This document shows positions 44,001-53,097 of a stretch of DNA of 64,000 bases, piece after piece. The notes below the pieces were generated by a model that made no database searches, was not told the origin of the DNA, and was given only the letters and a program-made list of their open reading frames with translations. Position 1 is the first letter of the stretch. Each line of letters opens with the position of its first letter. This DNA is from an uncultured Clostridia bacterium (GTDB lineage: Bacteria > Bacillota > Clostridia > Oscillospirales > CAG-272), in contig CALWJT010000016.1 of assembly GCA_944381075.1 (NCBI GenBank), positions 1 to 64,000 on the forward strand. Direction: 5' to 3'. Position numbers and translations under genes: made by a program.

Positions 44001-44450
44001 AGGAAACGCTGTATCAGCCGATCGTCTATGCGATTCCGAAGGAGGACTGGAACGCCTTCAGGGAGTGGGCGAAACAAGCGGTAACATTTCAACCGACTGT
44101 ATCAGCAGATAGCGGCGCTGACGACCAAGAAGGAGTCAGAGGCTTACACGGACGAGATGTGGAACAAGATACAGAACTGGTCGAGGAAGTTTACAGAACA
44201 AGTGAAACCGTCCTCGGAGAGCATCGTGCCGAGGGTGAACAAATTGCTCTACGACAACAAGGAACTTTTGCAACAGGATGGGAAAGCGGGAGACGAGTTT
44301 ATTTCGAATCTCAATGTGCGAGAGCAGACGCGGATCGACAAGTACGAAGAATTGCTTATGAAGACGAAACGGTGGATCATCACGGCGATCGCATCGACCA
44401 TCGGCAGTTCGGCGATTTTGAGCACGGTGATCTGTCTCTTGATGAGATAA
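43903..44450 (+). pseudogene. Relaxase-partner membrane protein, frameshifted
   Basis: AAAGGAT and an ATG at 43903 begin MNYQSDNSLQNNTLRQAQ. After a one-base shift it continues NGAAKAASKTAVRTIEETLY, QPIVYAIPKEDWNAFREWAK. After another shift near 44110 it gives SEAYTDEMWNKIQNWSRKFT and ends with a membrane helix, WIITAIASTIGSSAILSTVI. The start overlaps the relaxase end, as in related mobilizable elements where this small protein follows the relaxase. Two frameshifts make it non-functional. Confidence 0.65.
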
Positions 44451-45145
44451 GAGCGTTCTTCCGGGATGAACAATCGGAAGATGACCGTCTTTGCAACGAC
44501 CCGCCCGAAACGGACGGATGGACAAAGCAGAAATATTACGACCTACGGGAGCAGGCAGAGCTTGGCAACAAATATGCCGAGTACCGCCTCTCCCGCCTTT
44601 TGTTTGACGAGAACAGCCCTTATTACGACAGCTATGACGGAGCCTGCTACTTGGAATCGTCCGCCAAAAAGGGGTACTATGGCGCAATATCGGCTCGGCA
44701 AGATGATCTATCAGGGCGACTATTACCGCCAAATGCCCGAAAACGCGGCGTATTGGTTGATCTTATCCGCAAAACAGAACAATCCCTACGCAGAGATGCT
44801 TCTCGGTCAGCTGTATATTCTCGGGGATTTTCTGCGACTTGACAAAAAGGCGGGCTTTGGTCTTCTGTATGATGCCATCAGTGACGCCAACGCCGCTTAT
44901 ACCCTCGGAAAATATTATGCTGAGGGTAAGCACTTGAAGAAAAACATTCCGAAAGCGATTGCTTTACTGGAGCAAGCAGCACAGATGGGCAATCCGTTTG
45001 CAGAATACCGACTTGCCAAGATCTATCCCTTTGAATCAGACTATTTCGATTGGCATGAACACGGCAGCACACAAGGGCAACGAAAACGCCTACCGGGCAT
45101 TGCAGAATATGAACCGCAATCCTGTTTCTCTATCACGACCCGGAT
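44451..45145 (+). pseudogene. Sel1-repeat protein, frameshifted
   Basis: Pieces in three frames show Sel1-like helical repeats: AELGNKYAEYRLSRLLFDEN, NPYAEMLLGQLYILGDFLRL, ANAAYTLGKYYAEGKHLKKN and GNPFAEYRLAKIY, ending with KGNENAYRALQNM. Switches occur near 44690 and 45060. In relatives this repeat region belongs to a mobilization-linked protein or relaxase tail. No intact start is identifiable. Confidence 0.6.
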
Positions 45146-45299
45146 AGCAGACCTTATCGGCGATCTCTCTGCCACGTTCGACAAAAGACCGGCGGTGAAA
45201 GATTGCACGACCATGCCGCAACGCAAAGAAAGGAAGAAATATGAGTATGAGCAATGTATGTAGCCGAGCAAATTTATCACATTTTTATGAAAGGGGGCG

Positions 45300-45524
45300 A
45301 TGCTTATCAGCCGGACGAAAGAAACGATGCAAGGTATGAAAGAACGATTCAGCGGCATGCCGACAAGCAGTCATGTAGTAGTTATTGACGGTATCCGCTA
45401 TACCGTTGTCAGTCATTACACAGGAAGTAAGAATGTAGACCATGTAATCCGCAAAATAGCCGAAAAACAGGCACTGGCGGATATGAGCAGTCAAAACGGA
45501 AAAGAAGAAAAGATTTCGGCATAA
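45300..45524 (+). CDS. TnpW-like transposon-encoded protein
   Basis: The 74-residue protein contains the core SSHVVVIDGIRYTVVSHYTG and then VDHVIRKIAEKQ, which resembles the small TnpW/TnpV-type proteins that precede large serine recombinases in Tn4451-like elements. AAAGGGGG lies close before the ATG at 45300. Role unknown. It sits 106 bases before the recombinase start. Confidence 0.55.
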   Translation: MLISRTKETMQGMKERFSGMPTSSHVVVIDGIRYTVVSHYTGSKNVDHVIRKIAEKQALADMSSQNGKEEKISA

Positions 45525-45630
45525 ATTTGCCGAGTTAACAATTAGCAGCTTGCTTTGTCATGTGCTTTGTGGTATCATAAAGGCACATACAAATCAGGCT
45601 GCTTTGACATGACAGAAAGGATTTTATTGG

Positions 45631-47295
45631 ATGTCAAAGCAAACACAAAACAAAAAAGCAGGTCTATTACAGATTGTCACAAGAGGATGAACGAGCAGGT
45701 GAATCCCCGTCCATTGAGAATCAGAAAAAGATACTTGAAAAGTACGCCCATGAAAACGGTTTTGAGATCGTTGACGAGTATATCGACGACGGCTGGAGTG
45801 GTACAAACTTCAACCGCCCTGGCGTACAGCGGCTACTGGAGGATGCCAAGAACGGCAGGATCAATGTCATCATCGTCAAGGACTTGAGCCGTTTCGGAAG
45901 AAACTATATTGAAGTCGGGCAATACACGGATTATCTGTTCCCGACCTACAATATCCGGTTCATTGCCGCAGGCGACAATGTGGACTCGGCTACGACCGAA
46001 AATTCGGGCATGGATATGACACCGATCATGAATGTATTCAACGAATGGCACGCCGCTAACACGAGCAAGAAAATCAAAGCGGTCATTGAAGCAAACGCCA
46101 AGGAAGGGATCTACCGTAGCAGCTATGCGCCGTATGGATATATTAAGGGCGATGATGAAAAACGGTTGCCTGTTATAGACAGTGAAGCAGCAGCAAACGT
46201 CCGAAGAATATTTGAAATGCGGGCATCCGGTGTCAGTCCGAACCATATCGCGCAGACCTTCAATGATGAGGGCATCCTTCCTCCAGGGGACTAAAAAGAA
46301 CAAAAGTTCGGTATTCCGAATACACGCAAGTCGCACCATTTACGGTCGAGCGCTACGGTAAAGCAGGTTTTGACCAACCCCATTTATCTCGGACACCTCG
46401 TTCAGCCCCGCACTACGAATATTTCTTACAAGAACAAAACGCAGATCAAACGTGATCCCGAAGATATGATATGGGTCTACAACACGCATGAAGCCATTGT
46501 GACACAGGAGTTGTGGGATAGGTGCCGTGAGATGGAAGCGTCGGTCAGTCAGGGTAAGAAAAACAAAACGGGATATGTCAATCCGTTGTCCGGACTCGTC
46601 TACTGCGCCGATTGCGGAAACAAGATGTATATCAAGTACAACAATACCCGACACAAGCGTGGCGGCGAGAGAACCTACTACCGTCAGAACTTCACATGCG
46701 GCGCATATTCCAAATTGGGTGAGCGTGCCTGCACAAGTCACTATATCAAAATCGATGTTCTTTCAGATATTCGCTCCAAAATGAACCTTGTGCTTACCGA
46801 TGAAAAGCGGGCAAGAGAGGAATTCATCAGCCGTAACGAAAAACTCAGCACTGCTGAAGCCACCGCCGACCGCAAGAAGCTGAAGAATCCACGCACCGAC
46901 TTGCCGAGCTGGACAAGCTGATCGGCTCGGTTTATGAGGACAAGGTGCTTGGTAAAATCCCCGAAGAAGTCTGTATCAACCTGCTGGAAAAATACCAGAA
47001 AGAAAAGAAATCTCTCACTGAAACGATCACCGCACCGGAGCAGAAAGCGCAGACCATCCGTGATGATGCGGCGAACGCCGATGAATTCATCCGCAGGTTG
47101 AAAGCCTATATGGAAATTCCCCAGCTGACCTGCGAGATGTGCATAGAGCTGATCGAATTCATCCCCGTTGACGAGTGCCCCGGCAAGTATAGCAAAGCTC
47201 CCAGAGAGATCCATATCTATTACAAACTGATCGATAAAAAATCCTCCGCTGAGCAAATCGCTTCGTGGGGAGCAAATGGGAACGAAAAAGTGTGA
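45631..47295 (+). pseudogene. tnpX: Large serine recombinase (TnpX/Tn4451 type), broken
   Basis: MSKQTQNKKAGLY begins at 45631. An extra T near 45668 shifts the frame, after which RLSQEDERAGESPSIENQKK holds the family's resolvase start. It continues with IIVKDLSRFGRNYIEVGQYT and DMTPIMNVFNEWHAANTSKK. A TAA at 46292-46294 replaces the usual tyrosine after GILPPGD. The recombinase domain goes on (FGIPNTRKSHHL, TNPIYLGHLVQPRTTNISYK) with the zinc ribbon SGLVYCADCGNKMY and CTSHYIKIDVL. A further shift near 46890 precedes the final coiled coil ending at 47295. Three lesions make it inactive. Confidence 0.85.
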
Positions 47296-47301
47296 CGGTT
47301 T

Positions 47302-47505
47302 TTGATGTCCACTACTTTAGGAATTTATACGCACTTATACCCGAGTCGGCAAAACGAAATTGCAAATAAATTTAGAAAGTTTTGCATAGTTTTGGTACGA
47401 TTTTGTCATGTATTTCATGTACCCGCCGTGTACCTTTCGTGTACCCGAGGCAAAAATGAAGCCCGAAAGTCCTTGATCTATAAGGACTTTCGGGAAAGCG
47501 GCAAC
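47302..47505 (+). pseudogene. C-terminal relic of a tyrosine integrase abutting guaA
   Basis: The plus strand reads DVSTTLGIYTHLYPSRQNEI, then ANKFRKFC, the last catalytic box of a phage-type integrase (the nucleophilic Tyr is in IYTHLYP). The rest of the protein is replaced by the end of the serine recombinase. The frame then runs into the guaA 3' end (NYSHSTVAGGLP in reverse sense). This is the position expected for an integrase that targets the guaA 3' end. Confidence 0.65.
47462..47494 (-). terminator. Terminator of guaA
   Basis: CCCGAAAGTCCTT (47462-47474) pairs with AAGGACTTTCGGG (47482-47494). It lies directly downstream of the guaA stop on the minus strand, with T-rich sequence after it. 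Confidence 0.75.
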
Positions 47506-49376
47506 TACTCCCACTCAACGGTGGCCGGCGGCTTGCCGGTGACATCATAATATACCGAGGAAATATGGTCGCCAAATTTTGCAAGGATCTCCCTCGCCGC
47601 TCCTGTTAGGGCAGATATTTCAAAATCCTCTCCTGGAATCGCCGGACGCGCCGTCATAAAGTCCGTCGTGCATACCGCGCGCACGGCGATCGAATACTTC
47701 CCTTCCTCGCCGTCGGCAAACGGAAGCAGGACCGCAAAGCACTGGCTGATTTTCGGATTCATCACGCGCTCCGTTACAATGGCGTCCGCATCGCGCAGAA
47801 GATCGGTGGATTCATAACCGATATGAAGCGGGCGGAAGCGGAAATCTCCGAAAGAAGAAGGATTCCCCGCGACACGATAGGCAACGCGGTTGACAAAATC
47901 ACATTCATTCGGGATCTTTTTGGCAAAATCGAAAATTTCATCCCAAGCCGCCAGATCATCCTTTTCCTTTCCGGAAAGGACGACAAGATGCCGGTAGCTG
48001 CGGTGATCCCCCTGTACGCCCACGCTGTGTACCGGCGCTATAGCGGCCTCATAGCCGGACCCCTTCGTCAGCGTCTGCAGACGGCAGAGAGCCGTCTGCT
48101 CCGGAAGCGCGGCCGGCGCATCCGCACAAAGGATACGCACACAAAGGCCGGGACCCGGAAACGGCTGTCTTGCGGCAATCGACTCGTCGAGTCCCAGCAT
48201 TCTTGCGACCCTGCGGACCTCGTCCTTGTGCCAATCCCAGTTGGTTTCAATAATCATGCCGCGTTCTCTTGCCTGACGCACGATATCCACGTCGTTGTGA
48301 TGGGTTTTGATTTTATTCGCATAGCCGCTGACATCCGGATTGCCGCTCTCGATCAGGTCCGGACGAAGCGTTCCCTGTGCGAGGAACGTATTCTCAAAAT
48401 CGATGCCCAGCGCCTCCACTGCCTCTCTTGTCACCTTGATAAACATAGAGCCGACGATCTTTCGCTTCATCTCCGGATCGCAGGTCTCGGCAAGCGGCCC
48501 GATGAGCGTGCCCGTGCCGTCGTCCACCTTTCCGAAAAAGAATTCCTCCGCAGCGTTGATGCGCTTCATATTGACAAGTCCCAGAGAGGAAAGACTTGCG
48601 CAGATGACATCGCTTTCGTTCTTTCGCATCATCCCGTGGTCGATATGGATGGCATATACATTCTCCGGCGGAAGGGCCCTTGTGAGCAGAGCCGCCGTCA
48701 CGGCGGAATCCACGCCGCCGGAAACCAGCACCACGACCTTCCTGCCCTCGGCGCGGCGCCGGATCATCGCGACCGAGGTCTCGATGCGGTCCTCGAGCGC
48801 ATACTCCTCGCGAAGTCCGCAGATCCCGCGCAGGAAATTGACAAGCATCTGCACCCCGTTTACCGTAAGGTCCACCTCCGGATGGAACTGCACACCGGCG
48901 ATCTTCCGCTTTTCATCGTAAATGGCGGCGACCACATCCCCTGTTTTTCCGACGCAGGAAAAGCCCGGCGCCAGCGTTTTTACCGCATCGCCGTGGCTCA
49001 TCAGCACCGGCTGTCTGCGGTCGAGTCCCGCAAACAGCGGACAGGAGGGATCGACGTCGATCGTGACCTGTCCGTATTCCGTTTTGACCCCCGGCATCAC
49101 GCTTCCGCCGAAATGCTCGCAGATCAGCTGCATCCCATAGCAAATGCCGAGGATCGGACATCCGAGCTCAAAGATTCCCTCATCGTATTTCAGCGCCGCA
49201 TCGCTCCACACGCTGGACGGTCCTCCGCTCAAAATCAAGGCAGAATAATCCGCAAGCCTTTCCTTTTCGATCCCGATCGGAAAAATATCCGAATATACGC
49301 CGGCCTCTCTCACCCGTCTGTCGATTACCTTTGTATACTGTCCGCCGCAGTCCAAAATCGCAATTTTTTCTTTCAT
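47505..49376 (-). CDS. guaA: GMP synthase (glutamine-hydrolysing), long eukaryote-like form
   Basis: This 623-residue enzyme converts XMP, ATP and glutamine to GMP. The glutamine amidotransferase domain has GICYGMQL (Cys nucleophile) and FHPEVDLT. The ATP-pyrophosphatase loop is LVSGGVDSAV, and the C-terminal dimer domain ends GKPPATVEWE. Usual bacterial GuaA is about 510-525 residues. The extra 100 or so lie after the ATPase core, with TFLAQGTLRPDLIESGNPDV, IKTHHNDVD and HPFPGPGL-like segments and a second alpha/beta part. This gives the layout of the human-type enzyme. A promoter lies at 49425-49453. Its 3' end is the island border. Confidence 0.93.
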   Translation of the reverse strand: MKEKIAILDCGGQYTKVIDRRVREAGVYSDIFPIGIEKERLADYSALILSGGPSSVWSDAALKYDEGIFELGCPILGICYGMQLICEHFGGSVMPGVKTEYGQVTIDVDPSCPLFAGLDRRQPVLMSHGDAVKTLAPGFSCVGKTGDVVAAIYDEKRKIAGVQFHPEVDLTVNGVQMLVNFLRGICGLREEYALEDRIETSVAMIRRRAEGRKVVVLVSGGVDSAVTAALLTRALPPENVYAIHIDHGMMRKNESDVICASLSSLGLVNMKRINAAEEFFFGKVDDGTGTLIGPLAETCDPEMKRKIVGSMFIKVTREAVEALGIDFENTFLAQGTLRPDLIESGNPDVSGYANKIKTHHNDVDIVRQARERGMIIETNWDWHKDEVRRVARMLGLDESIAARQPFPGPGLCVRILCADAPAALPEQTALCRLQTLTKGSGYEAAIAPVHSVGVQGDHRSYRHLVVLSGKEKDDLAAWDEIFDFAKKIPNECDFVNRVAYRVAGNPSSFGDFRFRPLHIGYESTDLLRDADAIVTERVMNPKISQCFAVLLPFADGEEGKYSIAVRAVCTTDFMTARPAIPGEDFEISALTGAAREILAKFGDHISSVYYDVTGKPPATVEWE

Positions 49377-49424
49377 ATGATCCTTGCCCTTCCGAAAGTT
49401 TTGATTCTCATTCTTTACTTTTTC

Positions 49425-49453
49425 ATTATATATAAACCTGTGAAAAAAAGCAA
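49425..49453 (-). promoter_or_regulatory. Promoter of guaA
   Basis: On the minus strand TTGCTT (complement of 49448-49453), 17 bases and TATAAT (complement of 49425-49430). I see no purine-riboswitch core in the 45-base leader. Confidence 0.7.
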
Positions 49454-49507
49454 GATTTCAGACGCAAAAAGGCGCAAAATCCGGAAAATAAGATGCAAAA
49501 AGGAGAC

Positions 49508-49537
49508 GGGACGGCAAGCCGTCCGGCGTACCGTCCC
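49508..49537 (-). terminator. Terminator of the ABC transporter operon
   Basis: GGGACGG (49508-49514) and CCGTCCC (49531-49537) form the stem; on the minus strand a T5 run follows a few bases later, shortly after the permease stop at 49562. Confidence 0.6.
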
Positions 49538-49561
49538 TATTTTTATGAAGATTGGAAGAGG

Positions 49562-51028
49562 TTACATTTCCCGTCTGGTAAAGGCATCCCACGCCGTCCA
49601 TCCGAATACGATAAGATGGCACAGGATAACCGCTACCGCAAAGCCGAAGGACTGTCCGGCGTACAGCTCTGTTCCGGCATACAGCGCAGGCAAATCGAGG
49701 TTGGCAAAAAGCAGGTATCTGCCGAAATCGACCCCCAGACTGCGCAGAATCGATTCGAGAAGCGTTCCGGAGAAATAGACAAGCAGCGATGCGCTGATGG
49801 CGAGCGCATTTCCCTTGACCAGCGCGGAAATCGCAAAGGCAAGCAGCGCCATTGCGAGGATCTCCACCGAGGAAAGCAGGTAATCCCCCAGGATCGAAAG
49901 CAAAGGAGAGCTTGGCACAACTACGCCGTTTTGAACGGAAAGAAGCGGCAGAGCAAGGTCCGCCGTGCCGAAGAACAGCAAGCAGCAAGCAAACGACAGC
50001 AGATAAAGAACCGCCATCATCGCAATGCCGAACAGCAGAACGGTCACGAACTTGGCGACCAGGATCTTCCATCTCTTGGCAGGGCTCATCAAAAGGAATT
50101 TATACGTTCCCTGTGAGAATTCGGAGGCGACGATGCTGCCTGCAATCACAATACACATCACGCCGACCAGCTTGATGAGGGTTTTGCAGGCGGCAAAGAT
50201 GGACCAGAAATTGATTTCCTCAACCTCAAACAGGCTGCTGTTCTTTACCTCTGCGGAAATATCCCTTGTCACACCGTTTTCAAGGCGCCAGACACCGAGC
50301 GTTATATCATCCTGAAGCTCACTGCGATGCTCCTCGGAGATCTCTTCTCCTGCCGCGGCAGAGGCGTCAAGCTCCGCGAGTGCCGTTTTGGCATTTTTCA
50401 CCGAGAGAAGAAGCGTATACATCTCTCCTGATTCCGGCGCGATCCCTCTGTCCAGAGAATACCGGTAGAACCAGAGCTGCGCCTCCTTGTCTGTGCCCGT
50501 ATAGCCGGACTGGATCTCCGCCATCCTATCCTGATAATAGGCTCTCCAGCCGTCCTTTTCCATATAGCTCTCGATCTTGGCCGTCCTTGCCGAATATTCG
50601 CCGGCAAGCGCGCCTGCCGTCCCGTTTTCCAGCGCGAATTTCGCCGCGCAGTATTCCGCGTACAGCCCGTTCGTATAAAGCCAATCGTCATAGCGGACCT
50701 CATGCTCCGCAAGATACGTCCAGTATTCGTACAGCTCCTTTAGCTCAAGGTCAGAAGAAAGGATACTGCCGTTTTCGTCATACACGATCGAATCGTGATA
50801 CAGCGTTCCGTAATAGTCGACATTGCCGGCGACCTCACCCTGCTGGAACGACTCCTGCCGCCAGTCCGTATCGCTCTGCGCACTGGATTCGGCGACGATC
50901 TTAAAAAGTCCGGTAAGCCCGACGATTGCCGCGAGGAAAAGGGCGGCCATGACGAGCGTTCCCTTCCGCTTGGTGAGCTTGATGATCTCATTTTTGACAA
51001 GGCATGTGAATTTATGCAATCTGGACAC
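49562..51028 (-). CDS. ABC-2 type transporter permease
   Basis: The 488-residue permease has an N-terminal membrane helix (GTLVMAALFLAAIVGLTGLF). A large extracellular loop of about 220 residues follows, and then five further helices (LVGVMCIVIAGSIVASEFSQ, FVTVLLFGIAMMAVLYLLSF). ASEFSQGTYKFLLMSP is the conserved ABC-2 coupling segment. The start is GTG at 51026-51028, overlapping the ATPase gene by 17 bases with GAAGGGG upstream. It works with the ATPase at 51012; the substrate is unknown. Confidence 0.88.
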   Translation of the reverse strand: MSRLHKFTCLVKNEIIKLTKRKGTLVMAALFLAAIVGLTGLFKIVAESSAQSDTDWRQESFQQGEVAGNVDYYGTLYHDSIVYDENGSILSSDLELKELYEYWTYLAEHEVRYDDWLYTNGLYAEYCAAKFALENGTAGALAGEYSARTAKIESYMEKDGWRAYYQDRMAEIQSGYTGTDKEAQLWFYRYSLDRGIAPESGEMYTLLLSVKNAKTALAELDASAAAGEEISEEHRSELQDDITLGVWRLENGVTRDISAEVKNSSLFEVEEINFWSIFAACKTLIKLVGVMCIVIAGSIVASEFSQGTYKFLLMSPAKRWKILVAKFVTVLLFGIAMMAVLYLLSFACCLLFFGTADLALPLLSVQNGVVVPSSPLLSILGDYLLSSVEILAMALLAFAISALVKGNALAISASLLVYFSGTLLESILRSLGVDFGRYLLFANLDLPALYAGTELYAGQSFGFAVAVILCHLIVFGWTAWDAFTRREM

Positions 51029-51983
51029 CCCCTTCGAATCCCGTCATTTGAATGAATACGTCCTCGAGCTTTTTGTTTTCCTTCGGGGAAACCGTATAGA
51101 GCTCGATCCCCGCGGAAATCACAGAGCGGTTGACGCGCGCCACGAGAGCGTCGGCCTCCTCCTTCGGGACGATGATCTCCAGGGTCCCCTCCTCCGTGAT
51201 GCGGCGGCTCGTTTCATCCAGGAAATCCAGCGCGGCGTATGCCGAACGAACATCAGACACCCGCAGAATAAAGTCCGCGCTGTCCGCAGACGCGGCAGAC
51301 AAAAGCTCCGCCGTCGTGCTCACGCACCTAAGCTGCCCGTTCACGATCACGCCGACTCTGTCGCACATCATTTCCATTTCGCTCATCAAATGACTGGATA
51401 CGATGACGGCGCAGCCGCTCTCATGAGCAAGCTTTTTGAAAATGTCCCGCAGCTCCTTGATGCCGGCGGGGTCCAGGCCGTTGGTCGGCTCATCGAGGAT
51501 CAGCACCTTCGGCTCACCGAGGATCGCCTGCGCGACGCCGAGCCTCTGGCGCATGCCGAGCGAATATTTGCCTACCTTATCATAGATCCGGTTTTCCAGT
51601 CCCACGAGATGCACGACCTCGCGGATCCTTTCCTCATTGATCTTTCTGCGGCGGACCCTGGCGTACTGCAAAAGATTGTCCCAGCCGCTCATGTATTTGT
51701 AAAATTCCGGATTTTCCACGATGCCGCCGAGACACGCCATGGCAGACTCATATTCATGACGCAGATCATATCCGGCGATGCGGATATCGCCCGCGTCCAG
51801 CATCAGCATGCCGACGGCAATTTTGATGGTCGTCGTTTTTCCTGCCCCGTTGGGCCCCAGCAGCCCAAATACCTCGCCGCCGTACGCCTCAAATGAAACA
51901 TCGTGCAGGATCTCGCGTCCGCCGAGGCTTTTGGTCAAATGCTCCACCGCAAACAAAGCGTTTTTTGCAGTCGTCTCACTCAT
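51012..51983 (-). CDS. ABC transporter ATP-binding protein
   Basis: The 323-residue ATPase has Walker A LLGPNGAGKTTTIK, signature YSLGMRQRLGVAQAI, Walker B VLILDEPTNGLDP and H-loop VSSHLMSEME. It belongs to the antibiotic/lantibiotic-resistance (CcmA/BcrA-like) group paired with ABC-2 permeases. The C-terminal 90 residues are the usual extension. Its ATG overlaps the stop of the membrane-anchored protein gene upstream (ATGA) and its end overlaps the permease, giving one operon. Confidence 0.93.
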   Translation of the reverse strand: MSETTAKNALFAVEHLTKSLGGREILHDVSFEAYGGEVFGLLGPNGAGKTTTIKIAVGMLMLDAGDIRIAGYDLRHEYESAMACLGGIVENPEFYKYMSGWDNLLQYARVRRRKINEERIREVVHLVGLENRIYDKVGKYSLGMRQRLGVAQAILGEPKVLILDEPTNGLDPAGIKELRDIFKKLAHESGCAVIVSSHLMSEMEMMCDRVGVIVNGQLRCVSTTAELLSAASADSADFILRVSDVRSAYAALDFLDETSRRITEEGTLEIIVPKEEADALVARVNRSVISAGIELYTVSPKENKKLEDVFIQMTGFEGGVQIA

Positions 51984-52723
51984 TTTTCAGTGCCTCCCTC
52001 CACAAGCCTTGTCTCATACACGCTGATATAAGCGCTGCCAGCATAGACGATTTTCCATTCTCCGCCGACCTTTTCAAGATAAAGCGTCATATATCCGCTG
52101 CACCGGCTCTCATACACCTTGGAAGGGTCCTCGACGACAGTTTCCGTCCCTTCCACATAATATCCATCCTGCGATATCGCAAGGCTCCAGTCCTCCGAAG
52201 CCCCTGGAACGTAAATGCTTTGATAGGCGACGCCCCGCGTCTGCAGGAGCCCCTCCACATACAGGGAGACCGTCGCATTCTGCGGTCCGGTCTTGTTTAC
52301 CGTCAGCCCATAGGATACCTCCTGCGGCGCTAAGGTGAGCGAGAGAAGCTCGCCCGCGGTCCCTTCCCTCAGGAAAGAACGGTATGAGGACTTGATCTCA
52401 TCGATGTTCTGCGCCGCAACACCGGAGAGCGCCCCGCTTTTCTTGTAAGCGAAGTACGAATCGGTGAACGCGGAAAATTCCTTCATCCGCGCGTCGATCT
52501 CCCCGTCGGTCAGCTCATGGCCGCACACCTGCGCGTCGAACCCCTCATGGAACGCGGCAAGGTCGGAAAGATACTCCCTTGCCATCGCTTCGATTTCCGG
52601 TTTGTCCGCGCTTTTGAACACTTGTCCGGTAATCACCGTATACAGCACTACGGCAAGGACCAGGACGATGCCGAGCGCGAGTCCGCGGTTCAGTCTGCGG
52701 AAAAACAGCCTGCCTTTTGTCAT
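51980..52723 (-). CDS. Membrane-anchored extracellular protein of the ABC operon
   Basis: The 247-residue protein has an N-terminal signal-anchor (GLALGIVLVLAVVLYTVITG) and an outer domain. Residues 45-110 are helical (EAMAREYLSDLAAFHEGF) and the second half is beta-rich (VSLYVEGLLQTRG, YMTLYLEKVGGEWKIVYAG), resembling NTF2-like or lipoprotein-type domains. It is first in the ABC operon, so it is probably a sensor or accessory of that transporter. Family unknown. Confidence 0.7.
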   Translation of the reverse strand: MTKGRLFFRRLNRGLALGIVLVLAVVLYTVITGQVFKSADKPEIEAMAREYLSDLAAFHEGFDAQVCGHELTDGEIDARMKEFSAFTDSYFAYKKSGALSGVAAQNIDEIKSSYRSFLREGTAGELLSLTLAPQEVSYGLTVNKTGPQNATVSLYVEGLLQTRGVAYQSIYVPGASEDWSLAISQDGYYVEGTETVVEDPSKVYESRCSGYMTLYLEKVGGEWKIVYAGSAYISVYETRLVEGGTEK

Positions 52724-52923
52724 AAAGTTGCCTCCTTATTTTCAAGCTCAAAACGGCATCCGTGAACAGCGCTTCCCAAGAATGCCCGTTTGACATGTCA
52801 CCATTATAAGGGGGAGCGCACGGCAATTCAACCGCATTAAACCAATATTAAAAAAAGTTTATCAAATGTTAAGAATCCCGTTCTCCTGCCGTCAGCGCAG
52901 AAAAGTCGCTTTCTTCCGATCAA

Positions 52924-53005
52924 ATTGTGAATTGTACGTTAAAATCGTGTAAAACCGCTGCCCTGCATGTTGACAGGCAACATAAAAGATGTTATAATTC
53001 ACAAT
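52924..53005 (+). promoter_or_regulatory. Consensus promoter flanked by inverted operator arms
   Basis: TTGACA (52970-52975), 17 bases and TATAAT (52993-52998) form a perfect sigma-A promoter for the DeoR gene. ATTGTGAAT (52924-52932) and its exact complement ATTCACAAT (52997-53005) lie 64 bases apart on either side; the right arm covers the start-point region. DeoR-family repressors often bind such separated arms, so autoregulation of the locus is likely. Confidence 0.7.
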
Positions 53006-53097
53006 GGAGAAATTCGGCGGCTTTTTCTGCCAAGCAGAAAACGTGCCGCCGGTCTTCCCGAATGGCCGTAAGCGGCCTCGGGGAAAGGGGGGAATCT

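Noticed and set aside
49376-49560. Purine riboswitch before guaA
   Set aside because: The leader after the promoter is only about 45 bases and shows no three-way junction or conserved purine-aptamer bases.
47823-49778. Long plus-strand open frame (651 codons) opposite guaA
   Set aside because: Antisense to guaA, Arg/His-rich and without initiation signal.
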